From NCBI GenBank assembly GCA_022013615.1, contig JAKLQB010000125.1:1-14071 (forward strand): a DNA stretch of 14,071 nucleotides. The letters run 5' to 3'. Positions within the stretch are counted from its first letter, which is position 1; every line of letters begins with the position of its first letter. The notes beneath the pieces are model-generated. The model did not search any database, was not told the DNA's origin, and saw only the letters and a list, made by a program, of their open reading frames with translations. Position numbers and translations under genes: made by a program. The DNA comes from Desulfobacterales bacterium (GTDB taxonomy: Bacteria > Desulfobacterota > DSM-4660 > Desulfatiglandales > Desulfatiglandaceae). Positions 7,314 through 14,070 of the stretch are shown piece after piece.

Positions 7314-8456
7314 TTAAATCAGCTTTGATATAATCTTCTTTGTGATTTCCGATGTGCCGCCGCCAATAGGTGCCAGCCGACTGTCTCTGAAATTTCTTTC
7401 CATCTCATATTCGTGACAGTATCCATACCCTCCGTGCAGGACCATTGCATCGTTGGCCGGACCGAGACTCCAATCGCCGATAAAGAGCTTGGCGACAGCC
7501 GCCTCCAAATGATTCAGGGGCCTTCCCTGATCCTTGCACCAGGCAATGCGGTAGACCAGAGACCTGGCCGCTTCGATAAAAATCTTTATGTCTGCCAGTT
7601 TATGTTTAATAGCCTGGAATTGGGCAATGGGGCGGCCGAACTGGTAGCGCTCCTTGGCATATCGTATGCATTTCTTAAACACATAGGTCATGCCACCGAC
7701 AAACGGGGCCAAAAGTGCGCTTCGATCCCATTCCACGGTCTGCAAGGCCATGAGGAAACCGGCCCCTTCACGGCCTATCAGGTTATCCGCCGGAATCTGG
7801 CAGTCTTCGAAAATCAACTCCGAAGTATGAGAGGTCCTGACCCCCATTTTGATGATATTTTTTCCTGCGGAAAAACCAGGGGTCCCCTTTTCCACGATAA
7901 AGGCTGAAACCCCGGCATGTTTCAATTCTTTCTCTGTCTTCGCGTAGACAACCGCCACATCAGCGACAGGACCATTGGTGATAAACATCTTATTTCCATT
8001 TAAAATATACTTATCTCCACGCTTTTCGGCACGCGTGGTCATGGATGCCACGTCAGAGCCCGCACCCGGTTCGGTCAGCCCCATGCACCCGATCCACTCG
8101 CCTGATGCTAACTTTGGGATATATTTTTCTCTCTGGCCATCTGTTCCATGGGCGAAGATAGTATCTGCACAAAGAAAGGTGTGGGCCCCATAGGCAAGAG
8201 TCAGTCCGCCGTCTACGCCTGCTTCACCCAATGCCTCCCCGGCCAGCACTGTGGTGATGACGTCCGCGTCGCTTCCTCCAAGGCTTTCGGGAAAATGTAG
8301 CCCGAGAATGCCAAATTCACCCAGTTTTCTGAAAGACTGAAAATCAAATTCCCCCTTAAGTTCATGTTCCTGCACTCTTGGAACAATCTCTTTTGTGACA
8401 AAGCGAATAACCTGCTCCTTAAACATCATTTGCTCTTCGGTGAAAGAAAAATCCAT
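7314..8456 (-). CDS. Acyl-CoA dehydrogenase, isovaleryl-CoA dehydrogenase-like
   Basis: A 380-residue FAD-dependent acyl-CoA dehydrogenase with intact family motifs: GLTEPGAGSD (126-135), FITNGPVAD (158-166), RYQFGRPIAQFQ (270-281) and LHGGYGY (340-346). It should oxidise an acyl-CoA to the 2-enoyl-CoA and pass electrons to an electron-transfer flavoprotein, not encoded in this window. The C-terminal signature is IGGGTSEI (364-371), so the classic glutamate base of short/medium-chain enzymes is a glycine. In isovaleryl-CoA dehydrogenase the base sits on another helix (Glu254); the aligned residue here is Asp244 in VEWDRSALLA. Branched acyl-CoA specificity is inferred from this and from the downstream carboxylase. 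First gene of the operon; the ATG has GAGGAG just upstream. Confidence 0.93.
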   Translation of the reverse strand: MDFSFTEEQMMFKEQVIRFVTKEIVPRVQEHELKGEFDFQSFRKLGEFGILGLHFPESLGGSDADVITTVLAGEALGEAGVDGGLTLAYGAHTFLCADTIFAHGTDGQREKYIPKLASGEWIGCMGLTEPGAGSDVASMTTRAEKRGDKYILNGNKMFITNGPVADVAVVYAKTEKELKHAGVSAFIVEKGTPGFSAGKNIIKMGVRTSHTSELIFEDCQIPADNLIGREGAGFLMALQTVEWDRSALLAPFVGGMTYVFKKCIRYAKERYQFGRPIAQFQAIKHKLADIKIFIEAARSLVYRIAWCKDQGRPLNHLEAAVAKLFIGDWSLGPANDAMVLHGGYGYCHEYEMERNFRDSRLAPIGGGTSEITKKIISKLI

Positions 8457-8530
8457 AATCTCCTCGATTTAAATGCGCTCAGATTTCAACATTCAGGAAA
8501 AGAAGAAATGTGCAATAAAACAGTTTCATA

Positions 8531-8707
8531 TCACTGACCGTTGATCGCTGAATGCCTGTTTCTCTTCTGGTTCCTTGCCCCGTTTAAAAAGACCTCCAAA
8601 ATGCTATCTGCTTCTATCCTTTCCTTCTGCGCATCATCCTTCCAAAGATCGATGCTATTTAACTGGTACAATAATTTGCCTGTCCCTATTTTTTCAATTG
8701 GAAATGA
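8531..8707 (-). pseudogene. Possible remnant of an unidentified gene
   Basis: The minus strand is open for 58 codons before the TGA at 8531-8533, and reads like protein (IEKIGTGKLLYQLNSIDLWK then DDAQKERIEADSILEVFLNG). It has no ATG: the frame is closed by TAA at 8708-8710. The GTGKLLYQLN stretch resembles the wing of a winged-helix domain, but I do not recognise the family. It could be the tail of a decayed regulator between HigA and the acyl-CoA operon, or chance. The rest of 8457-8721 shows no gene, only the ribosome site for the dehydrogenase. Confidence 0.3.
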
Positions 8708-8721
8708 TTATTAATAACGAT

Positions 8722-9030
8722 CTAAATTAATATCGCCTCTTGGGCAGACTGAATTTTCTCATATTCATGTCCGTGAATCGACCGGGTTTCCCAGAGGTCT
8801 ACTGCCTGCTGCATATTCAGCCACAGTTCAGGTGTGGAACTAAAGACTTTGGCCAGCCGAAAGGCAATATCAGGCGTCACCCGCCGACGCTCATTAACAA
8901 TCTCTGAAACAGTTCTTCGGGAAACATCCATCAACTGGGCCAGTTGTATCTGAGAGAGGCCTGTTTCCGGCAATAGGTCCTCACGGATCAACTCACCGGG
9001 ATGGGTTGGTTTTCTGATCCTATTTTCCAT
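8722..9030 (-). CDS. higA: HigA-type antitoxin (XRE family)
   Basis: A 102-residue antitoxin that binds and neutralises the HigB toxin and represses its own promoter. The N-terminus has the family signature THPGELIREDLLPETGLS. A helix-turn-helix follows (about 26-58: QIQLAQLMDVSRRTVSEIVN). The conserved RLAKVFSSTPELWLNMQ stretch (58-74) is also typical. Length is normal. The ATG at 9030 lies inside the end of the toxin gene (11-base overlap) and has a strong GGAGG seven bases upstream. Toxin-before-antitoxin order is characteristic of higBA. The likely operator is the inverted repeat at 9311-9331. Confidence 0.95.
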   Translation of the reverse strand: MENRIRKPTHPGELIREDLLPETGLSQIQLAQLMDVSRRTVSEIVNERRRVTPDIAFRLAKVFSSTPELWLNMQQAVDLWETRSIHGHEYEKIQSAQEAILI

Positions 9031-9304
9031 GGTAATCCTCCAAATCTACATTAAAAACATCGATATTTTCAAAACGAAATGTTATCCGCCAGTTTCCTGT
9101 CACCCTTATGCTATATTTTCCCTTCATCTTTCCACTCAGTAGATGGAGTCTGAAACCAGGTAATCCGAGGGCTTCCAGGGAATTGGCAGCATCTAACACA
9201 TCTAATCGCCTTCGAAGCCGGTCTGCCATATCGGGGCGCACACCTTTTGTGCTACCTTTCAAAAATAATTCTTTAACGCCTTTGTGCCTCCAGCTCTTGA
9301 TCAT
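9020..9304 (-). CDS. higB: HigB-type toxin (RelE superfamily mRNA interferase)
   Basis: A 94-residue toxin expected to cleave mRNA on the ribosome until bound by HigA. The family pattern is clear: MIKSWRHKGVKELF at the start, RLRRRLDVLDAA (about 29-40), LPGFRLHLLSG (48-58), YSIRVTGNWRITFRF (64-78) and a terminal DLEDYH. Length is normal and no damage is visible. The ATG at 9304 has no Shine-Dalgarno sequence. A consensus -35 and plausible -10 end only 5 bases upstream of the ATG, suggesting a leaderless or nearly leaderless mRNA. The gene is followed by higA with an 11-base overlap. Confidence 0.95.
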   Translation of the reverse strand: MIKSWRHKGVKELFLKGSTKGVRPDMADRLRRRLDVLDAANSLEALGLPGFRLHLLSGKMKGKYSIRVTGNWRITFRFENIDVFNVDLEDYHGK

Positions 9305-9309
9305 AAATA

Positions 9310-9338
9310 TTTGTAACGCAAAAAGTTACAATTGTCAA
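9310..9338 (-). promoter_or_regulatory. higBA promoter with overlapping operator
   Basis: On the minus strand a perfect TTGACA (9333-9338) is followed after exactly 17 bases by TACAAA (9310-9315), 4 of 6 to the -10 consensus. A perfect inverted repeat, ttgtaac (9311-9317) and gttacaa (9325-9331) around a 7-base spacer, covers the -10 and most of the spacer. This is the expected place for an autorepressing HigA operator. The ATG of higB lies 5 bases past the -10. Confidence 0.7.
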
Positions 9339-9466
9339 GACCAATCTCTTCGCTCTGCTATAGATTTTCAGATATTTAATTTCACAAGGCTAAGGGAGGA
9401 ATCCTGGTAAGTCGTACATGTTCAACCATACATTTAGCAATCCAGATCTTCTTGCCTGCATCATTA

Positions 9467-10789
9467 TCATACGGTTACCCCAGATTTATCGTTTTGTTTC
9501 TTCCAATAACGCCGGTATATCCATTTTGCCCGATGCTGAATGGGGAGGTTTTGAACACGCTCAATCCATCTTCCTGTCGCCTCGAGTGCCCGCTGGAAGG
9601 CCATCTTCGTCACACACCACTGACTGTTTGTTATAGGATCGTAGGCTTGATTGATGAAACTCTGTTCCAGTGAATCTCGCTCCTCCCTGAAAGCCTCAAG
9701 CCGGGCCGTGTAATCCAATAAAACCGAACGGTGCAACATCTCATGATACCACCACAAGGTAAGGGGATTGAATGTGCCGTCCGGGACAGGGCCTATGTCA
9801 GGCAACACTTCCTTCTCAAACGTGATGGGTTTAAAGATCCCAGTGCAAGGTGCAGAGGTACCAGTGACCCAATAGATCTGTTTATCCTTTTTAAGATAGG
9901 CCACTACGGAGCCTGTGGATTGGGTGGCGTTTCTGGTCAGCGTGTTTGCGGCGTGGGCGCACAGGCACCTGGCCAATATGTGGGAGTCGGGACGATAGCT
10001 TGCTGTCTGATGATCGCGCAGTATCTTAATGGCGGAGGATACACCCAGCTCACCCTTTTTGGCGGCTACAAGGCTCAATGAACGCTTTCGTCTGCGGCGA
10101 GAAGCTGAAAAGGTGGTAAACAACCGGTCCGAAAAACAGCGTGCAAAATGAAAGGTCTCTCCTTTCTTCAACAGGCCTTTCTGTCGGGCCGTGTCTATGA
10201 GGTCAGGATGACACTGATCGAATTCTCCACCAATGGTCAATCCGTTGCTGATGGTGTAGACATCTTTAACCTTAAGTGCGGCCCAAAGGGGTCCGGCTGT
10301 TTCCAGAACCCAGGCTTCATCGGGGTTCGCCACAATAAAACTATTATGATAGACCATCCGCCTATCTTGGTACCCGCAAATTCCTCCTTGCCCGTGGTCC
10401 GAAAGCAGCTGAACCATTGTCTCTAATGCATCGGCCGCCGTAGCCGACCTTTCCAGGGCCAGGCGCAAGAGGTCCATGCCTGTCAGACCTCCTTTCCTTG
10501 TCAAAGGCATCTTGGTCCATACAGCTTCGTTTCCGATAACCACCCCTTTATCGTTTGCTCCCATCTCGGCGCCCCACATCCAAAAAGGTCGGCTCAACAG
10601 TACAGCGTGAGTCTCCCTGACCTGTGGAATTTTAATGTATGTACATCGTAACATATTCCTTTCTGAATATGCCTGAGCGGGGTAATACTCTAAGGCCTGA
10701 GCTTCGTTGGGCTCCCGGTCGCTGTTCTTTCCGAATATTATCGAGCCATCCGCAGTGGACGGTGGCAGGGCTACGAATGTGTCACACAT
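9467..10789 (-). CDS. Secernin-like peptidase C69 family Ntn-hydrolase
   Basis: A 440-residue N-terminal-nucleophile hydrolase. It begins Met-Cys-Asp-Thr (MCDTFVALPP), so removal of Met would expose Cys2 as nucleophile. FGKNSDRE (19-26), GNEAVWT (86-92), GLTGMDLLRLALERS (100-114) and the later LETAG stretch (around 162-166) match secernin/C69 proteins, which are related to dipeptidase A and to amide hydrolases. No signal peptide is seen, so it should be cytoplasmic. An Arg/Lys-rich insert (about 228-246, SASRRRRKRS) is unusual. The start lies 3 bases after the stop of the upstream gene, indicating co-translation. Biological substrates of bacterial secernins are largely unknown; it may hydrolyse an amide product of the linked aminotransferase pathway. 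Confidence 0.9.
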   Translation of the reverse strand: MCDTFVALPPSTADGSIIFGKNSDREPNEAQALEYYPAQAYSERNMLRCTYIKIPQVRETHAVLLSRPFWMWGAEMGANDKGVVIGNEAVWTKMPLTRKGGLTGMDLLRLALERSATAADALETMVQLLSDHGQGGICGYQDRRMVYHNSFIVANPDEAWVLETAGPLWAALKVKDVYTISNGLTIGGEFDQCHPDLIDTARQKGLLKKGETFHFARCFSDRLFTTFSASRRRRKRSLSLVAAKKGELGVSSAIKILRDHQTASYRPDSHILARCLCAHAANTLTRNATQSTGSVVAYLKKDKQIYWVTGTSAPCTGIFKPITFEKEVLPDIGPVPDGTFNPLTLWWYHEMLHRSVLLDYTARLEAFREERDSLEQSFINQAYDPITNSQWCVTKMAFQRALEATGRWIERVQNLPIQHRAKWIYRRYWKKQNDKSGVTV

Positions 10790-10792
10790 AAC

Positions 10793-11716
10793 TCAGCGTT
10801 TTATCTTTCCTGGAAGAATAAACTCGTACCGCCTCCGCAAAAATTTTGTACTGATCCAGCAATCAAGACGGCGAAAGGCGAGAAATACGGTCCAGATGAT
10901 TTTGTCCTCCTTATAATAATTTTGTACTTCTTTCACCGAAAGGGGTCTTAAATCATCAGTGATGTACTGGTTAATGATCTGAATTGTTTCCGGTACTAAA
11001 TCCGGTCTCTGTTCTTTATAAAGGTTGGCCGTTAGGTCAATATAGACCGATCGCGGATTGTAGTACCTGTTCATCACATCCGAGAGAAACAGCCACCGGA
11101 TGATCCAGCGCAAAAATGATGGTGCGCTTTGCAGGAACAATTCCGGATCCAGTTGCTCTTGGCCCTCTATCCGGTGAAGCGGTGTGCTGGTGTCGACATA
11201 GATCATTTGAGGGCCGGTCTCCCCTTCGAGCCAGACCCAGTTGGATATCTGACCGTCCAAGGCCAGTTCTATTGAAGGTCGCCTGGAATGATTAAAATGC
11301 CAGACTTTTTCAGTTTCAGAAACAATATGTTCGAGTAATGGATGTGTATCCTTACGGTCAAGGGTGTGAATGAGTTTGTGACTGAAGCGCGCTATCGGAA
11401 ACTGCCTTTGCACTATATAGACCGAAACCGGTCGGTCTGTGACCTGGATGACGCATGTCCCATGTTCCGGCAGTTTCAAACCGGCTTTTGTCAACAACTG
11501 GCAGTATTTAATGTATTTTGATATATAGGTTTCGGCGGAAGCACGGTCGGAAAACAGAGGCATCCGTTTGAAAGCCAAATCGGTATAATCGGCTATCTGG
11601 AAGATAGTGGAGATTTCACCAAAACCGAGGATCGTAGCCGGGATCAGGGAACTTCCGAGGTTTTGAGGATTTAACCCCTTTTCAAAATGATATAGGAGCT
11701 CTTCGTTAATATCCAT
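10793..11716 (-). CDS. Uncharacterised protein with kinase-like motifs
   Basis: A 307-residue protein; I do not recognise a named family with certainty (possibly DUF6206). It has a pattern like aminoglycoside-phosphotransferase/protein-kinase folds: a glycine loop ILGFGEIST (about 29-37), a lysine in LAFKRM (Lys50), then ALDGQISNWVW with Asp154 and Asn159 in catalytic-loop spacing, and MIYVDTSTP with Asp175 where the metal-binding Asp of the DFG/IDF motif would lie. C-terminal helices follow, rich in Tyr and Arg. If the reading is right, it phosphorylates a small molecule or protein. There is no ribosome site at either candidate start: ATG at 11716 (used here) or in-frame TTG at 11728. It sits between the aminotransferase and secernin genes, 3 bases before the latter. 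Confidence 0.75.
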   Translation of the reverse strand: MDINEELLYHFEKGLNPQNLGSSLIPATILGFGEISTIFQIADYTDLAFKRMPLFSDRASAETYISKYIKYCQLLTKAGLKLPEHGTCVIQVTDRPVSVYIVQRQFPIARFSHKLIHTLDRKDTHPLLEHIVSETEKVWHFNHSRRPSIELALDGQISNWVWLEGETGPQMIYVDTSTPLHRIEGQEQLDPELFLQSAPSFLRWIIRWLFLSDVMNRYYNPRSVYIDLTANLYKEQRPDLVPETIQIINQYITDDLRPLSVKEVQNYYKEDKIIWTVFLAFRRLDCWISTKFLRRRYEFILPGKIKR

Positions 11717-11761
11717 ATATTCAGTCAATGTATGCGTAAAAAGTCGTTGAGTACGTTAAGT

Positions 11762-13069
11762 TTATGGATTAATACCGGCTATTTTGCTCCAGAAGTTCTC
11801 CATTTTACTTTTAGCTTTCACCAGAAGTGCCAAACGGCGGGCCGAAGTTAGGGCCTTATCAAGCTGTTCTATCACCCATTCCACCTTCTCCATTTCCATG
11901 ACCAGTGGTGGCAGGAACTGACAAACAGAAGGGTCATTGTTGGCGAAGACCATGAGGAGCCCATGATCATAGGCGGTCTTGGTGAGAAGGGGTCCAAATA
12001 GCTTGTCTTTTAGTTCCAGTCCCATCAATAATCCAAGCTGACGCAAGCCCATTAAAAAGCTGGAATGCTTTTCCTTTAGAGTTTCAATGCCTTCAGAAAA
12101 TCGACTGGCTAACTGGTTGACGTGATTCAGAAACTCGGGTGCCGATGAGATTTGAAGAACCCGCATAGCCAAACGGCAGCCGACCTCAGCACCTCCGAAG
12201 GTGGAGATGTGGATAAATGGATCCTTATGAAACACTGACTCTAACGGCCTCTTCATTACTGTAGCCGTAATGGGATACAAACCTCCGGACAGTCCCTTCC
12301 CTATGACTACCATATCCGGTACTACCCCAAAATGTTCAAAGGCCCATAGCTTACCGGATCGTCCCAGGCCTGTCTGGACTTCGTCGAGAATGAGAAGAAT
12401 ATTCTGTTCATTGCAAAGATCACGCACCGACGGGAGATAGTCCTCCTGTGGAATCACAACACCCAGGGTTGCGGGAACGGTTTCCAGAATAACGGCAGCT
12501 GTATCTTTATCTGCTGCGGCCGCGAGTGCGTCCAGGTTGCCGAAAGGGACCTGCACAAACCCGGGCGCTTGGGGTCCGAAAGGGGCCCTATATTTCTCAT
12601 CCCCGGCGGCGAGGGCCAGCCCCGTATGACCATGATAACCACCCAGGGCAGAAATGATTTTACTCCGGCCGGTGTATGCCCGTGCCACCTTGAAGGCTAA
12701 ATCCACAGCTTCTCCGCCCCCGACCCCGAATACAGTGTAGTCCAGGTCTTCCGGCATCAATTCCGCTAATAGTTGGGCTAAATCAGCTCTGGGTTTGCTC
12801 ATAAGGTGGTGATTTCCGATGTCCCACTCATCGAGGGTTTCTTTCAAAAGATCGATAAGTTCCTGATTCCGGTGCCCCAGATTGAATACTCCCCCGTTGC
12901 AATGGAGATTGAACAATCGGTTTGTTTCATCTAAGTTCCATAGGTATGGTCCTTCCCTGCGGCCCATTACAAAGTTCATCCCATATTTTTCAAAGAAGGC
13001 TACCTTGCCATAGGACACATGGTCTCGGAAGGTGTCAATCGCTTGTTGCTTAATCATCGAGGCTTCCAT
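11762..13069 (-). CDS. Class III pyridoxal-phosphate aminotransferase
   Basis: A 435-residue fold-type I aminotransferase of the omega-amino-acid/ornithine/GABA group. Lys258 in VVIGKGLSGG should form the internal aldimine; LILDEVQTGLGRSG (about 226-239) carries the Asp that pairs with the pyridine nitrogen. GGYHGHT (143-149) and STFGG (289-293) are further family marks. The phosphate-binding segment reads GVGGGEAVDLAFK (115-127), where many relatives have S/N-G-T/S-E. The ATG at 13069 was chosen because GGAAAGAG lies six bases upstream; an in-frame TTG at 13075 would overlap that site. It would transfer an amino group from or to a terminal amine, or act on an alpha-amino acid; the substrate cannot be read. 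Heads a cluster with the kinase-like and secernin genes. Confidence 0.93.
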   Translation of the reverse strand: MEASMIKQQAIDTFRDHVSYGKVAFFEKYGMNFVMGRREGPYLWNLDETNRLFNLHCNGGVFNLGHRNQELIDLLKETLDEWDIGNHHLMSKPRADLAQLLAELMPEDLDYTVFGVGGGEAVDLAFKVARAYTGRSKIISALGGYHGHTGLALAAGDEKYRAPFGPQAPGFVQVPFGNLDALAAAADKDTAAVILETVPATLGVVIPQEDYLPSVRDLCNEQNILLILDEVQTGLGRSGKLWAFEHFGVVPDMVVIGKGLSGGLYPITATVMKRPLESVFHKDPFIHISTFGGAEVGCRLAMRVLQISSAPEFLNHVNQLASRFSEGIETLKEKHSSFLMGLRQLGLLMGLELKDKLFGPLLTKTAYDHGLLMVFANNDPSVCQFLPPLVMEMEKVEWVIEQLDKALTSARRLALLVKAKSKMENFWSKIAGINP

Positions 13070-13137
13070 TTTCAACTCTTTCCATTAATCTTTATAGCTG
13101 TAACGATTAGGTGCAGGGTTCATTGGTGGTGGTTTAT

Positions 13138-13576
13138 TCATAATTTTCGAATCAATTTCTTCCATCGATAATGGCGATACCGATAAAAAATGTGTGCATA
13201 TACCCATACAGATAGAGTCAACAGACCAGCTTTTATTTCAACCTGATCGGTATATTGGCACCTTTGATCCGCTTCTGGTTCTATTTTGATCAGATGATTC
13301 CAGATTTTAATAAGACCACCTTTCTCATTTGAGTATAGTTCCTTACTATGATTATCTAATAACGACACGAAGATAGTGTTTCCATGCAGGCAAAATATGG
13401 AAAAAGACAAAGCGAGTATCAATTTCTAATCCTTCGTAGAATTCTTCAGGCCAATTTTTTGCCCCTATAAAACCGAGAAAACCGCGTGTAATAAACAAAA
13501 ATGTATCTTTTTTCTTGAGGGTTTTCCACGCTTTTTCAGCTGAAGTATCAAAATATGTTTGAATTGTAGCGATCAT
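13138..13576 (-). pseudogene. SRPBCC-like (START/polyketide cyclase fold) protein, frameshifted
   Basis: Two overlapping minus-strand frames together make one protein of about 145 residues. The first (start 13576, with GGAGG just upstream, stop 13352-13354) gives MIATIQTYFDTSAEKAWKTL through PAWKHYLRVV. The second gives LDNHSKELYSNEKGG through KAGLLTLSVWVYAHIFYRYR, ending at the stop 13138-13140. Skipping one base near 13360 joins them smoothly. The combined pattern (N-terminal strand, helix with a lone Trp, ITRG, a WKH strand, GGLIKIWNH, then a long C-terminal helix with FYRYRHYRW) fits small SRPBCC ligand-binding proteins. It precedes the aminotransferase gene by 68 bases. It could be a true mutation, a sequencing error, or a programmed shift; no slippery site is obvious. 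Confidence 0.7.
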
Positions 13577-13646
13577 TTTCCTCCAGGAATATAACCCCTA
13601 AACCCCGCAGTTAGCACAATTTGTATTGTATTAATAGGCGTTTAGT

Positions 13647-13694
13647 GATGAAGCATGATCAAATGGTCAAAAGGAGGTGCCATCATGCTTCATC
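13647..13694 (+). promoter_or_regulatory. Inverted repeat enclosing ribosome site and start codon
   Basis: Perfect 13-base arms gatgaagcatgat (13647-13659) and atcatgcttcatc (13682-13694) flank a 22-base loop. The loop carries the ribosome site AAAGGAGGT, and the ATG of the recombinase (13685-13687) lies in the right arm. In mRNA the hairpin would pair the start codon; in DNA it could be a binding or recombination site. Confidence 0.65.
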
Positions 13695-13918
13695 GCCATA
13701 TTAACCAGTTTATTGAATATTGCCGACTGGCTGATTTTTCAGTACGTTCCATCCAGGCTTTAGCCATCCGGCTCAATGAATTCAAAACGTGCCTGAAATC
13801 TCAAAGAATCCGGTCCGTTAAAAAGGTCACTTACTGGCATCTGATTGATTTTGTGGCCGACTACAAAGCCCCCTCTATACACGTCATGTGGGTTGGGGGG
13901 ACGGTCATAGCTAAATAA
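13685..13918 (+). pseudogene. Truncated tyrosine recombinase/integrase (N-terminal fragment)
   Basis: The only plus-strand gene seen. The first 67 residues (HINQFIEYCRLADFSVRSIQ at the start, KKVTYWHLIDFVADYKAPSI at the end) match the N-terminal SAM-like core-binding domain of tyrosine recombinases. Intact relatives run on for some 300 residues to a catalytic domain with R-H-R-Y; here the pattern stops after residue 67 (about 13885), followed by ten unrelated codons and TAA. The ATG at 13685 is preceded by AAAGGAGGT at good spacing. The break falls next to the tail of a transposase on the opposite strand, so insertion of a small transposable unit probably removed the rest. No catalytic residues remain. 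Confidence 0.8.
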
Positions 13919-13923
13919 GTAAC

Positions 13924-14070
13924 TCAGTTTTTGATCTGATAATTGTTTGACTTCGAGATTGCTTCGCCCTTGATAACAGCATACCCCGCTCCGGGCTGGG
14001 ACATCCCCAGCCTTCTCGCCAACTCTCTTTGTGCAAACCCAAGTTCTCTATGCGCCCAAAAGCAAAAAAG
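13924..14070 (-). CDS. REP-associated (Y1/IS200-like) transposase, C-terminal end, partial
   Basis: The minus strand is open from the right edge of the window to the TGA at 13924-13926, giving 48 residues. The pattern FCFWAHRELGFAQRELARRL then GMSQPGAGYAVIKGEAI is the C-terminal helix-turn-helix tail found on REP-associated tyrosine transposases (RAYTs) of proteobacteria, ending around the helix that precedes a short Asn/Lys-rich tail. The catalytic HUH domain would lie outside the window. RAYTs are single-strand DNA transposases associated with palindromic repeats. The gene lies about 40 bases from the break in the recombinase. Family assignment rests on pattern recall only; the start is not in the window. 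Confidence 0.75.
   Translation of the reverse strand, partial: LFCFWAHRELGFAQRELARRLGMSQPGAGYAVIKGEAISKSNNYQIKN

Noticed and set aside
7413..7907. 164-codon plus-strand open frame
   Set aside because: It is antisense to the canonical acyl-CoA dehydrogenase and shows no domain pattern.
9418..9673. Plus-strand open frames near the end of the secernin gene, one with a ggagg-like sequence upstream
   Set aside because: Most of the length is antisense to the secernin coding region; the protein sequences have no recognisable family features.
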